Assembly (NCBI GenBank): GCA_016720395.1
Contig: JADKKR010000008.1
Span: 248,001 to 312,000 of the forward strand
Length of the DNA stretch: 64,000 nt
From: Geobacteraceae bacterium
GTDB taxonomy: Bacteria > Desulfobacterota > Desulfuromonadia > Geobacterales > Pseudopelobacteraceae
Direction of reading: 5' to 3'
Notes under the pieces: generated by a model
Seen by the model: the letters and a program-made list of their open reading frames with translations, nothing else
The model's database searches: none
Told to the model about the DNA's origin: nothing
Made by a program: the position numbers and the translations under genes
Part shown: one piece after another, positions 35,453 to 44,194 of the stretch
How positions within the stretch are numbered: position 1 is the stretch's first letter
Layout of the letters: each line of letters begins with the position of its first letter

Positions 35453-36472
35453 ATGATTATCGTCATGAAGGCGGGAGCGGCAAAGAAAGACAGGGATGAG
35501 GTTCTGAGGCGCATCAGGGAACTGGGTTACAAGCCCCATGTCATCCACGGGGAGACCAGGGACGTGATCGGAGCGGTCGGCGATGAGCGGGACAAGGCTT
35601 TGCTGCAGTCGCTGGAGTCACTGCACGGGGTGGAAAACGTGGTTCCAATTCTGCAGCCGTACAAGCTGGCCTCCAGAGAGGTGAAGAAAGAGGCCAGTCT
35701 GGTGCGGATCAGTGATGATGTCGTTATCGGCGGACGCCAGGTAATCGTCATGGCCGGCCCCTGTTCGGTGGAGAGCGAGCAGCAGATCATCGAGTCCGCA
35801 CGGGCCGTCAAAAAGGCCGGAGCTCATGTCCTGCGGGGCGGAGCATTCAAGCCCCGCACCTCACCCTACTCATTCCAGGGGTTGGAGGAGGATGGGCTGA
35901 AACTGCTGGCAAAGGCACGGGAACTGACCGGATTACCGTTCGTGACCGAGGTCATCGACCCGGAAACTGCCGAGATGGTGGCCGGCTACGCCGATATCCT
36001 TCAGATCGGTGCCCGGAATTCACAGAATTTCGCTCTGCTTAAGAAGGTTGGCCAACTGAAGAAGCCGGTTCTCCTCAAACGCGGCATGTCCATGACGATC
36101 CAGGAGTTCCTGATGAGTGCCGAGTACATCATGAGCGAGGGCAATCAGGCCGTTATTCTCTGCGAGCGAGGCATCCGCACCTTCGAGACCGCCACCCGCA
36201 ATACGCTTGACCTTTCAGCGATACCGGTCCTGAAGGGCAAGACGCATCTGCCGGTGATCATCGATCCATCACACGGTACCGGAAACCATCACTATGTGGC
36301 CCCCATGTGCTATGCATCGGTGGCGGCAGGGGCTGATGGCCTGATCGTGGAGGTTCATCCCGACCCGGAGCATGCCTCAAGCGATGGACCACAGTCGCTC
36401 AAACCCGCAAAATTCGAGGCGATGATGGAAAAGTTGCGGCTGTTTGTGGAAGCTGACGGAAGGGTTTTGTAG
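35453..36472 (+). CDS. aroF: DAHP synthase (type I-beta) with N-terminal ferredoxin-like regulatory domain
   Basis: 339 residues from ATG 35453, preceded by GGAGAGGAG. Catalyses the first step of aromatic synthesis (PEP plus erythrose 4-phosphate). Residues 1-67 (MIIVMKAGAAKKDRDEVLRR) form the regulatory domain known from Thermotoga-type enzymes, which allows Tyr/Phe inhibition. The catalytic barrel has GPCSVES, RGGAFKPRTSPYSF and IDPSHGTGNH. Transcription appears attenuated through the Phe/Tyr leader. Confidence 0.94.
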   Translation: MIIVMKAGAAKKDRDEVLRRIRELGYKPHVIHGETRDVIGAVGDERDKALLQSLESLHGVENVVPILQPYKLASREVKKEASLVRISDDVVIGGRQVIVMAGPCSVESEQQIIESARAVKKAGAHVLRGGAFKPRTSPYSFQGLEEDGLKLLAKARELTGLPFVTEVIDPETAEMVAGYADILQIGARNSQNFALLKKVGQLKKPVLLKRGMSMTIQEFLMSAEYIMSEGNQAVILCERGIRTFETATRNTLDLSAIPVLKGKTHLPVIIDPSHGTGNHHYVAPMCYASVAAGADGLIVEVHPDPEHASSDGPQSLKPAKFEAMMEKLRLFVEADGRVL

Positions 36473-36491
36473 GATCCGGTGAACGGGAGAG

Positions 36492-36516
36492 GGGGGCAGG
36501 GCTGCATCCTGCCTCC
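36492..36516. terminator. Hairpin between convergent aroF and the HD-GYP gene
   Basis: GGCAGG-GCTGCAT-CCTGCC with three further outer pairs. No T-run; possible two-way terminator. Confidence 0.4.
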
Positions 36517-36533
36517 GTATCTACAATGAATTT

Positions 36534-37769
36534 CTACTGGTTATCAGGATAGAGCTTTTCAATCTGTTTGAATGAATCAATGCAATCCAGGAACACCTCC
36601 ACCAGTTCGGGGTCGAACTGTTTTCCGGCTTCTTCCCGGATGTTGTCCAATACCTCGTTTTCATCCCAGGCCTCTTTGTAGCAGCGCCGGCAGGACAGTG
36701 CATCGTAGACATCCGCCAGGGCCACAATCCTGCCAAAGAGCGGGATCTCTTCACCCTGCTTACCCCGTGCGCCTCCGTTTTCGGTCTCAAAGCCCGCAAG
36801 TGGCAGTTGTGTCTGCTGGTCGATGTAGCCGGGGTAGCCTTTGCCGTCCCAGCGTTCGTGATGGTTGAGCGCCACGATGCCGGCCGATTCATCGAAATCC
36901 GAGTAGATGTCCGAGAACAGGTTGGCTCCGAAGAGTGTATGCAGTTTCATTACCTGGAACTCTTCCGGTGTGAAGCGTCCCGGTTTTTTGAGGATCATGT
37001 CCGAGATGGCCACCTTGCCCACGTCATGGAGCATGGCTGACATACGCAGCACGTCGCGGTTCTTGTCGATCTCTTCCTGGGGGAACCCTTTTTTGACGGC
37101 CCAGGCCTCGTACAGCGTTACCGAGTAGGCTGCAACCCGGTTTACATGCGGGCCGGTTTCCTTCGGGTCGCGCATTTCGGCCATCTTGTTCATGCGCAGG
37201 ATGATTTCACGGGTCATCTTGGCCCGTTCGATGGCATTGGCGGCGTTGTTGGCGAAGTAGATGATGATCTCCTCGTCATCCTGAGCGAAAGGGACCGCCT
37301 GTCCGTCGCTGTCCATGGCATTTATCAGTTGCAGTACGCCGATAACCTCGTTACGGAAATTATTAAGCGGTATGGTCAGCATGGAGCAGGTACGATAGCC
37401 GGTTATGCTGTCATAGGATCTATTGAAGAAGAAGGGGTAGGACGTTTTGATTTCGTAAACGTCTGCAATGTTGAGAATGGCGCCGTTGGCGGCGACATAG
37501 CCGGCGATGGATGCGTTGCTGATCGGGATGCTGAAGGTGGAGTAGGGCAGTTTCCTGCCGGGCAGCAGCTGCCGTTGCAGGGTGTCGTTCTGTGCATAGC
37601 TGAAGCGCAGGCAATCACCCTCTTTGATATAGATCGATCCGGCATCACAGTTGGTAAAAGACCGCGCCTCGCCCAGAATCTTCTCCAGCAGCAGGTCGAT
37701 GTCCTTGATCTGGGAGATCTCGAAACCGACATTGAGAATCTTCTTGAGTTTGCTCTCCTGATGTTCCAT
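36534..37769 (-). CDS. GAF-HD-GYP protein (probable cyclic-di-GMP phosphodiesterase)
   Basis: 411 residues. An N-terminal GAF domain (about 15-190) senses a ligand. The HD-GYP domain (about 195-400) has HVNRVAAYS, MLHDVGKVAI (HD) and HHERWDGKGYPGY, the GYP signature of c-di-GMP-degrading enzymes. No membrane segment or receiver domain, so cytoplasmic. It carries an insertion (residues about 335-350, QLPLAGFETENGGARG) after GYP. Confidence 0.92.
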   Translation of the reverse strand: MEHQESKLKKILNVGFEISQIKDIDLLLEKILGEARSFTNCDAGSIYIKEGDCLRFSYAQNDTLQRQLLPGRKLPYSTFSIPISNASIAGYVAANGAILNIADVYEIKTSYPFFFNRSYDSITGYRTCSMLTIPLNNFRNEVIGVLQLINAMDSDGQAVPFAQDDEEIIIYFANNAANAIERAKMTREIILRMNKMAEMRDPKETGPHVNRVAAYSVTLYEAWAVKKGFPQEEIDKNRDVLRMSAMLHDVGKVAISDMILKKPGRFTPEEFQVMKLHTLFGANLFSDIYSDFDESAGIVALNHHERWDGKGYPGYIDQQTQLPLAGFETENGGARGKQGEEIPLFGRIVALADVYDALSCRRCYKEAWDENEVLDNIREEAGKQFDPELVEVFLDCIDSFKQIEKLYPDNQ

Positions 37770-37940
37770 GGCAGACCTCTCGTGAACAATGCGTGCAGCT
37801 ATTTTAGCGCAACTTCTAATTTAAACAAGAAAAAAACCGGCAGAGTTTACCGCATTCCGGGGTGCTATTTTCAGGTTGCGCAGAGGTTTCAATTGCACTA
37901 CCATGCGACGCATCCTTGAATCAGATGCGGAGCGTAATCC

Positions 37941-38414
37941 ATGCGTAAACTGTCTGTCATTGTCTCCTTTCTGCTGGTGGCATGTCTGGTGAGAACGGCC
38001 GCACCTGCCGCTGCCCAATCTGCTTCCGCGGTTCTCGAACAATCCATGTCGGACACCCTTGACCTCTGGCGGGAGGGGCGTTACGAACAGTTGTATGAGC
38101 ATCTTGCCCATCGCGGCAAGACCTCTCGGGAACAGTTCGTCAAAACAATGCGCGATACGACGATTCGACCGGCCTGCTGTTTTCAGAAGCTGGAGAATTT
38201 CAAGGTGCTGAACGAGAAGAGGACCGAGGCGACCGTCTATGCCAGGGTCGGCCTGGAGGGGACTCCCGACGCGGCAGAATCAAGCACCCGCGAGTTCAAG
38301 CTGACCCATGAGGAACAGATCTGGAAGATGCAGCTGGCTGATGTACTTTCTATTGCCGGGGCAACCGGCAAGAAAAAGCATCGCACGTCCAAAAAAAGCT
38401 CTCCCTACAAATAA
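37941..38414 (+). CDS. Exported protein of unknown function
   Basis: 157 residues with a signal peptide (1-25, APAAAQ). The mature part (LWREGRYEQLYEHLAHRGKTSREQFVKTM) is a small alpha+beta domain resembling NTF2/DUF4878-like folds, and the C terminus is very basic (KKKHRTSKKSS). Twenty-four bases before gcvT, so possibly co-transcribed. Confidence 0.7.
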   Translation: MRKLSVIVSFLLVACLVRTAAPAAAQSASAVLEQSMSDTLDLWREGRYEQLYEHLAHRGKTSREQFVKTMRDTTIRPACCFQKLENFKVLNEKRTEATVYARVGLEGTPDAAESSTREFKLTHEEQIWKMQLADVLSIAGATGKKKHRTSKKSSPYK

Positions 38415-38438
38415 CCCGGAACCCAGTGGAGGAACAGC

Positions 38439-39527
38439 ATGGAAATATTGCAGCAGACACCGTTATGCAGCCGCCATCGTGACCTGAAAGCCCTTATGGC
38501 ACCTTTCGGCGGCTGGGACATGCCGATCCAGTACGAAGGCATTATCGCCGAGCATGCCTGGTGCCGCAGCCAGGCGGCACTGTTTGACATCTGCCACATG
38601 GGTGAGTTCCTGTTCCAGGGGGATTTCGAAGCCGGTGGTCTGGAGGATGTCTTTACCTTCTCGGTAAAGACCATCCCGCCCGGTCGCTCGCGGTACGGTT
38701 TTCTGCTCAATGAGCAGGGTGGTATCATCGATGACCTGATCGTCTTTCGTCTGGCCGGGGACAAGGTCATGATTGTGGTCAATGCGGCTACGGCCGATAA
38801 TGACTTTACGGTCATCGGCAGCCGCCTGCGTGGCGGTGAGTTCACCAATATAACGACCGCCACCGGCAAGCTCGATATTCAGGGACCGTTGGCCCGCGAG
38901 GTGCTTGTTGAGGCGTTCGGCGGGCAGATCGCCGCCATCCCCTATTTCAAATTCATCAGCATGGATATCCTGGGTGTCGAGGCGATCGTCAGCCGCACCG
39001 GCTATACCGGTGAGTTGGGCTACGAGATCTTTCTCCCGGCCGGGAAGACTGCAGAACTCTGGGACCTGCTGCTGAAAGACCGACGGGTAAAACCTGCCGG
39101 TCTGGGGGCTCGGGATGTGCTGCGTCTTGAGGTTGGTTACTCGCTGTACGGCAGCGATATCGATGAAGCTACGACTCCGCTGGAAGCCGGGCTGGAGGGG
39201 TTCGTCAATTTCGACAAGCAGTTTGTCGGCAGGGAGGCCCTGCTCAAGCAGAAGGACGGCGGCGCGGCCCGGCAGAAGATTGCATTTCAGGTGTCCGGCC
39301 GCCGCTCGCCGCGGCATCACTATGAAATATTCTCCGGACAGCAGCAGGTCGGCAGTGTCACCAGCGGTGTCTTTTCACCCATGCTGGCCTGCGGCGTCGG
39401 CATCGGGTTTGTCTCGGCAGGTGACTACCCGGTCGGAGCGCCGCTCACGATCAGCCATGAGCGGGTCAGCATGGAGGCCACGGTGTGTGAACTGCCTTTC
39501 TTCAAGGACGGGTCACTGCGTTCCTGA
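38439..39527 (+). CDS. gcvT: Aminomethyltransferase (glycine cleavage T protein)
   Basis: 362 residues. Transfers the methylene group of the glycine-cleavage intermediate to tetrahydrofolate. Typical segments: HRDLKALMAPFGGWDMPIQY, FDICHMGEF, GGIIDDLIVFR and YTGELGYEIFL, with the C-terminal barrel present. No gcvH or gcvP adjoins it in the window. GGAGGAACAGC precedes the ATG. Confidence 0.92.
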   Translation: MEILQQTPLCSRHRDLKALMAPFGGWDMPIQYEGIIAEHAWCRSQAALFDICHMGEFLFQGDFEAGGLEDVFTFSVKTIPPGRSRYGFLLNEQGGIIDDLIVFRLAGDKVMIVVNAATADNDFTVIGSRLRGGEFTNITTATGKLDIQGPLAREVLVEAFGGQIAAIPYFKFISMDILGVEAIVSRTGYTGELGYEIFLPAGKTAELWDLLLKDRRVKPAGLGARDVLRLEVGYSLYGSDIDEATTPLEAGLEGFVNFDKQFVGREALLKQKDGGAARQKIAFQVSGRRSPRHHYEIFSGQQQVGSVTSGVFSPMLACGVGIGFVSAGDYPVGAPLTISHERVSMEATVCELPFFKDGSLRS

Positions 39528-39552
39528 TCATGGCGGGCTGTGCAAAATGTTC

Positions 39553-39586
39553 AGGCCCGTGCCGGGTAGCTACCCGGCACGGGCCT
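39553..39586 (+). terminator. Perfect 34-base palindromic terminator after gcvT
   Basis: Positions 39553-39568 and 39571-39586 are exact inverted copies meeting at GC, and the whole is self-complementary. It is followed by GTTTTTT. Likely terminates gcvT, and may also stop the convergent DUF350 operon. Confidence 0.92.
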
Positions 39587-39644
39587 GTTTTTTCACGTGC
39601 TCTCTTTGAATAAAGAGTTCAGGACCGGTTTGCCGGCAATCCTT

Positions 39645-40058
39645 TCAGTAGGTCATGCTGGCGGCATTCAGGATGCCGATTGCAACCGAGAAGAACGCCA
39701 GCAGTGTGGCAGCCGCGGTATGGTTGTTCTCGATCTCCCGTACCAGGCCCTTGAAGAGCAGCCGCACGATGCCGAATACCGTCAGCTGAACCACCATGGC
39801 AACGGCTGCCCAGATCAGCATATCCAGGAACCCGACACTGTGGGTGATGGCGCTGTTCAGCGGCAGGATGAAGCCGATCAGCGCCCCGCCGAAACTGATC
39901 GCAGGTGCCACATTGCCCTCCCGGACGAGCTTGAGTTCATCGTAGGGTGTGATCCAGCAGTACACCTGGCAGAAAACCACCACAAAACCGACTGCCGCTG
40001 CAAAATATTTGCAAAAACCTATCAATCCCGGTAGTGATTCAAGCAGGGTATCTTGCAT
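39645..40058 (-). CDS. DUF350 membrane protein (YjfL-like)
   Basis: 137 residues with about four membrane helices. DELKLVREGNVAPAISFGGALIGF is characteristic of DUF350. Last gene of a three-gene operon with the glutathionylspermidine-synthase-like and DUF1190-like genes, the same association as the E. coli yjfL-yjfM-yjfC group. Function unknown. TAAGGAGG precedes the ATG. Confidence 0.85.
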   Translation of the reverse strand: MQDTLLESLPGLIGFCKYFAAAVGFVVVFCQVYCWITPYDELKLVREGNVAPAISFGGALIGFILPLNSAITHSVGFLDMLIWAAVAMVVQLTVFGIVRLLFKGLVREIENNHTAAATLLAFFSVAIGILNAASMTY

Positions 40059-40094
40059 TGCCAGCCTCCTTAAGGTCTCGTGTCTCTGGTCGAA

Positions 40095-41222
40095 TTATCT
40101 GAATACATGCGGTACAAAGCGGCTTGCATTGGTCGTGACGCGGCCGGTGTCCTCGCGGATGCCGATGCCGGCAGGTTCGCCGCAGATCAGCCAGGATCCG
40201 ATGACCGGATAGTTGCCGTTGAAACAGGGGATTTTCGCCAGCTCCTGAAAAACGGTCCCCTTGCCGCCGTAGGTGCCTTCATGCTCCTGCACAGATTCGC
40301 CCTGGTGGATACTGATGTTTGCTCCTTCGCGTGAAAGCAGCGGTTTGGATACAAAGTTGTCGCGAAAATGTCCGGGATCGAAGCTGGCCTCGAGCAGGTT
40401 GGGGTGACGCGGGTTCAGTTCCCACAGGATCGGCAGGATTCCCTTATTGCTGAGGATCATCTTCCAGGCCGGCTCGATCAGGATCAGTCCGCTCTGCTCA
40501 AGGTAGCGGCCGAAAAACTCGTTCATCAGCCACTCCCAAGGGTACAGCTTGAAGATGCTTGAAACGACGCTGTCCTTTGTATCGACATACGTCGCATTGA
40601 CCGAATCAAAGCCGAGGTCTTCCATAAAGACCTGTTCCGTCTGCAGGCCGGCCTGGATGGCAGTGTCGCGGAGGTACTCCAGGTTCCCCAGATCTTCGGG
40701 CGCCTCCTTGATGCAGCCGAAGAAGAGCGGCTCATTCAGGTACTGTTTCAGACCCTTCCATCCCTCGATCAGTTTTTCGTGTATCGAGTTGAACTGATCT
40801 GCATCAGGAAAACGGTCCTTGAGCCAGAACCACTGGATGACACTGGCCTCGAGCAGAGAGGTGGGGGTATCGGCATTGTATTCCAGCATTCTGGGGGGTG
40901 AGTGTCCATCATATGCAAGATCGAAGCGGCCGTAAATTGACGGCTCGTCATTTTCCCAGGAACGTTCGATCAGCGGCACGGCCTGGGGCGGTATCATCAG
41001 TCTGTTGTAGAGCTTGTTGCTGATGACATGTTCGGCGGCCTTGATGCAGATCTCGTGCAGCTCGGCGGTGGCCTGTTCGATCACGTCTATCTCGGAGGCC
41101 GTGAAGGTGTAGTAAGCGGTCTCGTCCCAATAGACCTGTCCGTCGATGGTATGGTAGGTCATGCCGTAGGACTCGACCTTCTCCTGCCAATCGAAGCGGG
41201 GTGGTGTGACAGCCCGTTCCAT
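40095..41222 (-). CDS. Glutathionylspermidine synthase-like ATP-grasp protein (YjfC/YgiC family)
   Basis: 375 residues from ATG 41222, three bases after the upstream gene's stop, with GGGGGTGGG as ribosome site. Conserved segments are DETAYYTF, YGRFDLAYDG, MLEYNADTPTSLLEA and LWELNPRHPNLLEA. The family resembles the synthetase half of glutathionylspermidine synthase, but YgiC/YjfC members are not shown to make that compound. It is predicted to be an ATP-dependent amide ligase. Confidence 0.88.
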   Translation of the reverse strand: MERAVTPPRFDWQEKVESYGMTYHTIDGQVYWDETAYYTFTASEIDVIEQATAELHEICIKAAEHVISNKLYNRLMIPPQAVPLIERSWENDEPSIYGRFDLAYDGHSPPRMLEYNADTPTSLLEASVIQWFWLKDRFPDADQFNSIHEKLIEGWKGLKQYLNEPLFFGCIKEAPEDLGNLEYLRDTAIQAGLQTEQVFMEDLGFDSVNATYVDTKDSVVSSIFKLYPWEWLMNEFFGRYLEQSGLILIEPAWKMILSNKGILPILWELNPRHPNLLEASFDPGHFRDNFVSKPLLSREGANISIHQGESVQEHEGTYGGKGTVFQELAKIPCFNGNYPVIGSWLICGEPAGIGIREDTGRVTTNASRFVPHVFR

Positions 41223-41224
41223 GA

Positions 41225-41548
41225 TTACCCACCCCCGGACGAATGGAAAGCGCCCAGGCTGCCGAAGCCGCCACGGGAGACACTCATGGTCCGGATGGAG
41301 CGGCTGCCCTGGCCGCCACTGAAGGTCGTGCCGGAACGGAAGGAGGGGCCGAAAAAATAGTGGGCGTTGGAGCGGTAGTTGGGATTGTTGGGAGGGACCT
41401 CTTCGCAGCTCTTGGGATCGTTGTTCCAGTCGTCCAGGCAGTCCTGCTTGTTGGTGTAGACGTGGCGCTGCTCTTTCCTGCCGCATCCGGCGACAGCAAG
41501 TGTGCCTATCAGGACAAGCGTTATCTGGAGTGTGCATCTCCGGCGCAT
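41225..41548 (-). CDS. DUF1190-like lipoprotein (YgiB/YjfM family)
   Basis: 107 residues. The signal peptide ends with lipobox LAVAGC (Cys22). HVYTNKQDCLDDWNNDP and SCEEVPP match the DUF1190 pattern, and the C terminus is Ser/Gly-rich (SVSRGGFGSLGAFHSSGGG). Partner of the YgiC/YjfC-type ligase encoded next. Function unknown. Confidence 0.75.
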   Translation of the reverse strand: MRRRCTLQITLVLIGTLAVAGCGRKEQRHVYTNKQDCLDDWNNDPKSCEEVPPNNPNYRSNAHYFFGPSFRSGTTFSGGQGSRSIRTMSVSRGGFGSLGAFHSSGGG

Positions 41549-41865
41549 AACATGTACCTACCTTGCTGGCTGAATAAAGTGCCACCTGGCGAGGCTTCAG
41601 ATGGATAAACTGCACGCCTCACATTTTTACCAGAATTGAACGAGTTTGCAAGACTGCATATGCAGAATCAGGAAGCAGATGATGAAGTAGGAAAATATTA
41701 AATCAGCCTGACGTAAATACATCACGAAACAGTTTTTACTCAAATTACGGCAATTACATTACCTGATCCCGGCGACAAAATAAGATTGCGCACCTTGACT
41801 TTCACTCATGCTTTCCTTTAATGTAAGCGGCATTCGTGGTAATAAAAGTCCGAAAGAAGCTTTGT
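41549..41865. other. Divergent intergenic region
   Basis: About 317 AT-rich bases without a gene. The only clear element is the rightward promoter at 41795-41822 (see that entry). Confidence 0.6.
41795..41822 (+). promoter_or_regulatory. Sigma-70-like promoter of the glycosyltransferase gene
   Basis: TTGACT, 16 bases, TTTAAT. It sets transcription start near 41829, supporting the downstream TTG start at 41866 over the GTG at 41836. Confidence 0.55.
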
Positions 41866-42591
41866 TTGAAAACTTTTGTCGTTATTCCTACCTATAATGA
41901 ACGGGATAATATTGTCCGTCTGGCCGGAGAGGTGCTTGCACAGCACCCCTCCATCCGGATACTTTTCGTCGACGACAACTCGCCGGACGGTACCGGCGCG
42001 ATTGCTGACGAGCTTGCGGCCAGGGATGAACGCATTCAGGTAATCCATCGTCCCGGCAAACTCGGGCTGGGATCGGCATATTGCGACGGATTCAGGTTTG
42101 CGCTCGGAATGGAGGCTGACTACCTGATCGAGATGGATGCCGATTTTTCTCACGATCCTGCGGTGCTGCCGGTGTTTCTGGAAACCATTCAAAGCTGTGA
42201 TCTGGTGATAGGCTCACGCTACCTGAACGGAGTCAGTGTTGTTAACTGGCCGATCCGGAGGCTGATGCTCAGCGTTTTCGCCAGCCTGTATACCCGGGTG
42301 ATTACCGGCCTGCCGGTAATGGATTGCACGAGCGGTTTCAAGTGTTTCCGCAGATCGACCATCGAAGCCATTGACCTCGATACGGTCGGTTCAGATGGCT
42401 ATTCGTTCCAGATTGAGATGAATTACCGCTGCATGGAAAGAGGTCTCAGGATTGTGGAGGTTCCGATCATTTTCATCGATCGCCATGCCGGCAGTTCCAA
42501 GATGTCTAAAAAAATTGTCCGTGAAGCGGTCCTGCTGGTCTGGAAGCTCAAGCTGGGCACGATCTTGCGTCGCCTCACGGGGAAAGGCTAG
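41866..42591 (+). CDS. Polyprenol-phosphate mannosyltransferase-like glycosyltransferase (GT2)
   Basis: 241 residues from a TTG at 41866 (AAAGAAG six bases upstream); a GTG at 41836 is in frame but lacks a ribosome site. GT-A fold motifs: VVIPTYNERDNI, VDDNSPDGTG, GLGSAYCDGFRFAL, MDADFSHDP and GSRYLNG. It lacks the C-terminal membrane helices of some DPM enzymes. Probably moves a sugar from a nucleotide donor to undecaprenyl phosphate, for envelope glycans. Confidence 0.88.
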   Translation: MKTFVVIPTYNERDNIVRLAGEVLAQHPSIRILFVDDNSPDGTGAIADELAARDERIQVIHRPGKLGLGSAYCDGFRFALGMEADYLIEMDADFSHDPAVLPVFLETIQSCDLVIGSRYLNGVSVVNWPIRRLMLSVFASLYTRVITGLPVMDCTSGFKCFRRSTIEAIDLDTVGSDGYSFQIEMNYRCMERGLRIVEVPIIFIDRHAGSSKMSKKIVREAVLLVWKLKLGTILRRLTGKG

Positions 42592-42593
42592 CC

Positions 42594-42779
42594 GTGTCTG
42601 ACGACCTGTGGTCCATAATAACCCTCATCGGGCTTTCGGGCTGGATATCATCGGCGATCGTGTTCCTTTTCAGGGCCTTTCCCGGCCGTGGACTGTTTGA
42701 CGCACGCGAGGCCCGTGTCTGGGGTTCAGTCGTGCTTGTTTCTTACGGCATCTGGATAGCGGGGATGCTGCATGCCTGA
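42594..42779 (+). CDS. Small membrane protein downstream of the glycosyltransferase
   Basis: 61 residues with two hydrophobic segments (about 6-26 and 43-58), starting with GTG three bases after the glycosyltransferase stop. Might anchor or assist that enzyme. No family recognised. Confidence 0.55.
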   Translation: MSDDLWSIITLIGLSGWISSAIVFLFRAFPGRGLFDAREARVWGSVVLVSYGIWIAGMLHA

Positions 42780-42785
42780 CGGCGG

Positions 42786-42814
42786 ATCGGCCGGTGCTTA
42801 TCCGGCGGATTTTT
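42786..42814 (+). terminator. Terminator after the glycosyltransferase operon
   Basis: ATC-G-GCCGG / CCGGC-G-GAT stem with a seven-base loop, then TTTT. Confidence 0.7.
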
Positions 42815-42906
42815 CGGGATCGTAACGTGACGTTTCCTGATAACACGGGATGGTGACGGAACTGATCTGAAAGCTTGAATTTCAACACCCTGTTTTAGTG
42901 CGTAAT

Positions 42907-42941
42907 ACAAGAACCACCGGCGCTTTGTCTGTGGTTTTTGT
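42907..42941 (+). terminator. Second hairpin, before the secretion/pilus gene cluster
   Basis: ACAAGAACCAC / GTGGTTTTTGT eleven-base stem with one wobble pair; T-rich sequence follows. Ends 39 bases before the first cluster gene; could be a terminator or a leader structure. Confidence 0.5.
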
Positions 42942-42980
42942 GTTTTATTTTTAGGGTTTTTATGGTAACAATAATTACTT

Positions 42981-44189
42981 ATGTCACTCTATACTTGCAA
43001 GCTCGGCGCATCAGACGGCAAAATCCTTTATCGCGAGTTCGAGGCGGTGGAGCCGGACATGCTGCGAAAAAGCCTCGAAGATCAAGGTTTCTTTGTCTTT
43101 GAGGTCAAGCGCAAGCCGTTGCAGTTTCTTTTTGACAAGGGCATCAAGCGTCGCAGTATCGATAACCGGGCTTTGCTGACCTTCAATCAGGAGCTGCTGG
43201 TACTTATCAAGGCCGGCATGCCGATCATGCAGGTGCTTGATGCTATCCTCGAACGCCACGATAGCGGCAGATTTTCTGAAATACTCCGTGAAGTCCGTGA
43301 GGATGTAAAGGGTGGTGCCGCTCTTTCCACCGCCCTGGAGAGACATGGCCGGTCTTTTCCGCACCTGTACGTGGCATCGATCAGGGCCGGTGAACGTACC
43401 GGCGACCTGCCAAGCACTATCAGGCGCTATATCCAGTACCTCAAGCGCGTCGACGGTATCCGCAAGAAGATTGTTGCAGCGCTGTTTTATCCGGCGATTC
43501 TGGTTCTGTTCGCGTTTATGGCCATCACCCTGCTGCTGCTGTACGTGGTTCCAACCTTTGCCAATGTCTATACCGATGCCGGTTCTCAGTTGCCGCTTCT
43601 CACACGCATGCTGATTGAGGTCACATCGATCCTGAAGAAGTTTGCCCCCCTGGCGGTCCTGATTGCGATTGGCGCCGCAGCGGCCTACCGCACCTGGGTA
43701 GGGACCGAGTCAGGCCGCTACACCGTTGATCGATTCAAGCTGACGGTCCCGGTTGGCGGGGACGTTTTTACCAAGTATTCTGTTGCCGGTTTCTCGCGAA
43801 CACTGGCAACCGTTCTGGGGAGTGGTATTCCGATCGTTGAGTCCCTGCGCATGTCCATTGGAACACTCAACAACAAATATATGGAGAAGCGTCTCTTTGA
43901 AGCGGTCCGGTTCATCGAGGAGGGTGGCCGCCTCTCCACAGCCCTGGAGCGGATCCATATCATGCCGCCCTTGGCCCTGAGGATGTTAGGGGTGGGGGAG
44001 ACAACCGGCTCTCTCGAAGAAATGCTGATGGATATTTCTGATTACCTTGAAGACGAACTTGAAGAACGGATGCGTATTTTGACCACGGCCATTGAGCCGG
44101 CGATCATGCTGATCATGGGGGTCGTCATCGGGGTCATTATTATTGCCATGTATCTGCCGGTATTCAAGATCGGCAGCACGATCAATTAG
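42981..44189 (+). CDS. gspF: Type II secretion/type IV pilus inner-membrane platform protein (GspF/PilC-like)
   Basis: 402 residues with two T2SSF domains (about 65-190 and 270-395), each ending in membrane helices (ILVLFAFMAITLLLLYVVPTF; PAIMLIMGVVIGVIIIAMYLPVF). The N-terminal domain (1-60) resembles GspF. Anchors the assembly ATPase. The start has no obvious ribosome site; it is the first gene of the cluster. Confidence 0.92.
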   Translation: MSLYTCKLGASDGKILYREFEAVEPDMLRKSLEDQGFFVFEVKRKPLQFLFDKGIKRRSIDNRALLTFNQELLVLIKAGMPIMQVLDAILERHDSGRFSEILREVREDVKGGAALSTALERHGRSFPHLYVASIRAGERTGDLPSTIRRYIQYLKRVDGIRKKIVAALFYPAILVLFAFMAITLLLLYVVPTFANVYTDAGSQLPLLTRMLIEVTSILKKFAPLAVLIAIGAAAAYRTWVGTESGRYTVDRFKLTVPVGGDVFTKYSVAGFSRTLATVLGSGIPIVESLRMSIGTLNNKYMEKRLFEAVRFIEEGGRLSTALERIHIMPPLALRMLGVGETTGSLEEMLMDISDYLEDELEERMRILTTAIEPAIMLIMGVVIGVIIIAMYLPVFKIGSTIN

Positions 44190-44194
44190 GGAGC

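Noticed and set aside
42786..42980. Cyclic-dinucleotide (GEMM) riboswitch before the secretion cluster
   Set aside because: Hairpins are present but the conserved GEMM bases are absent.
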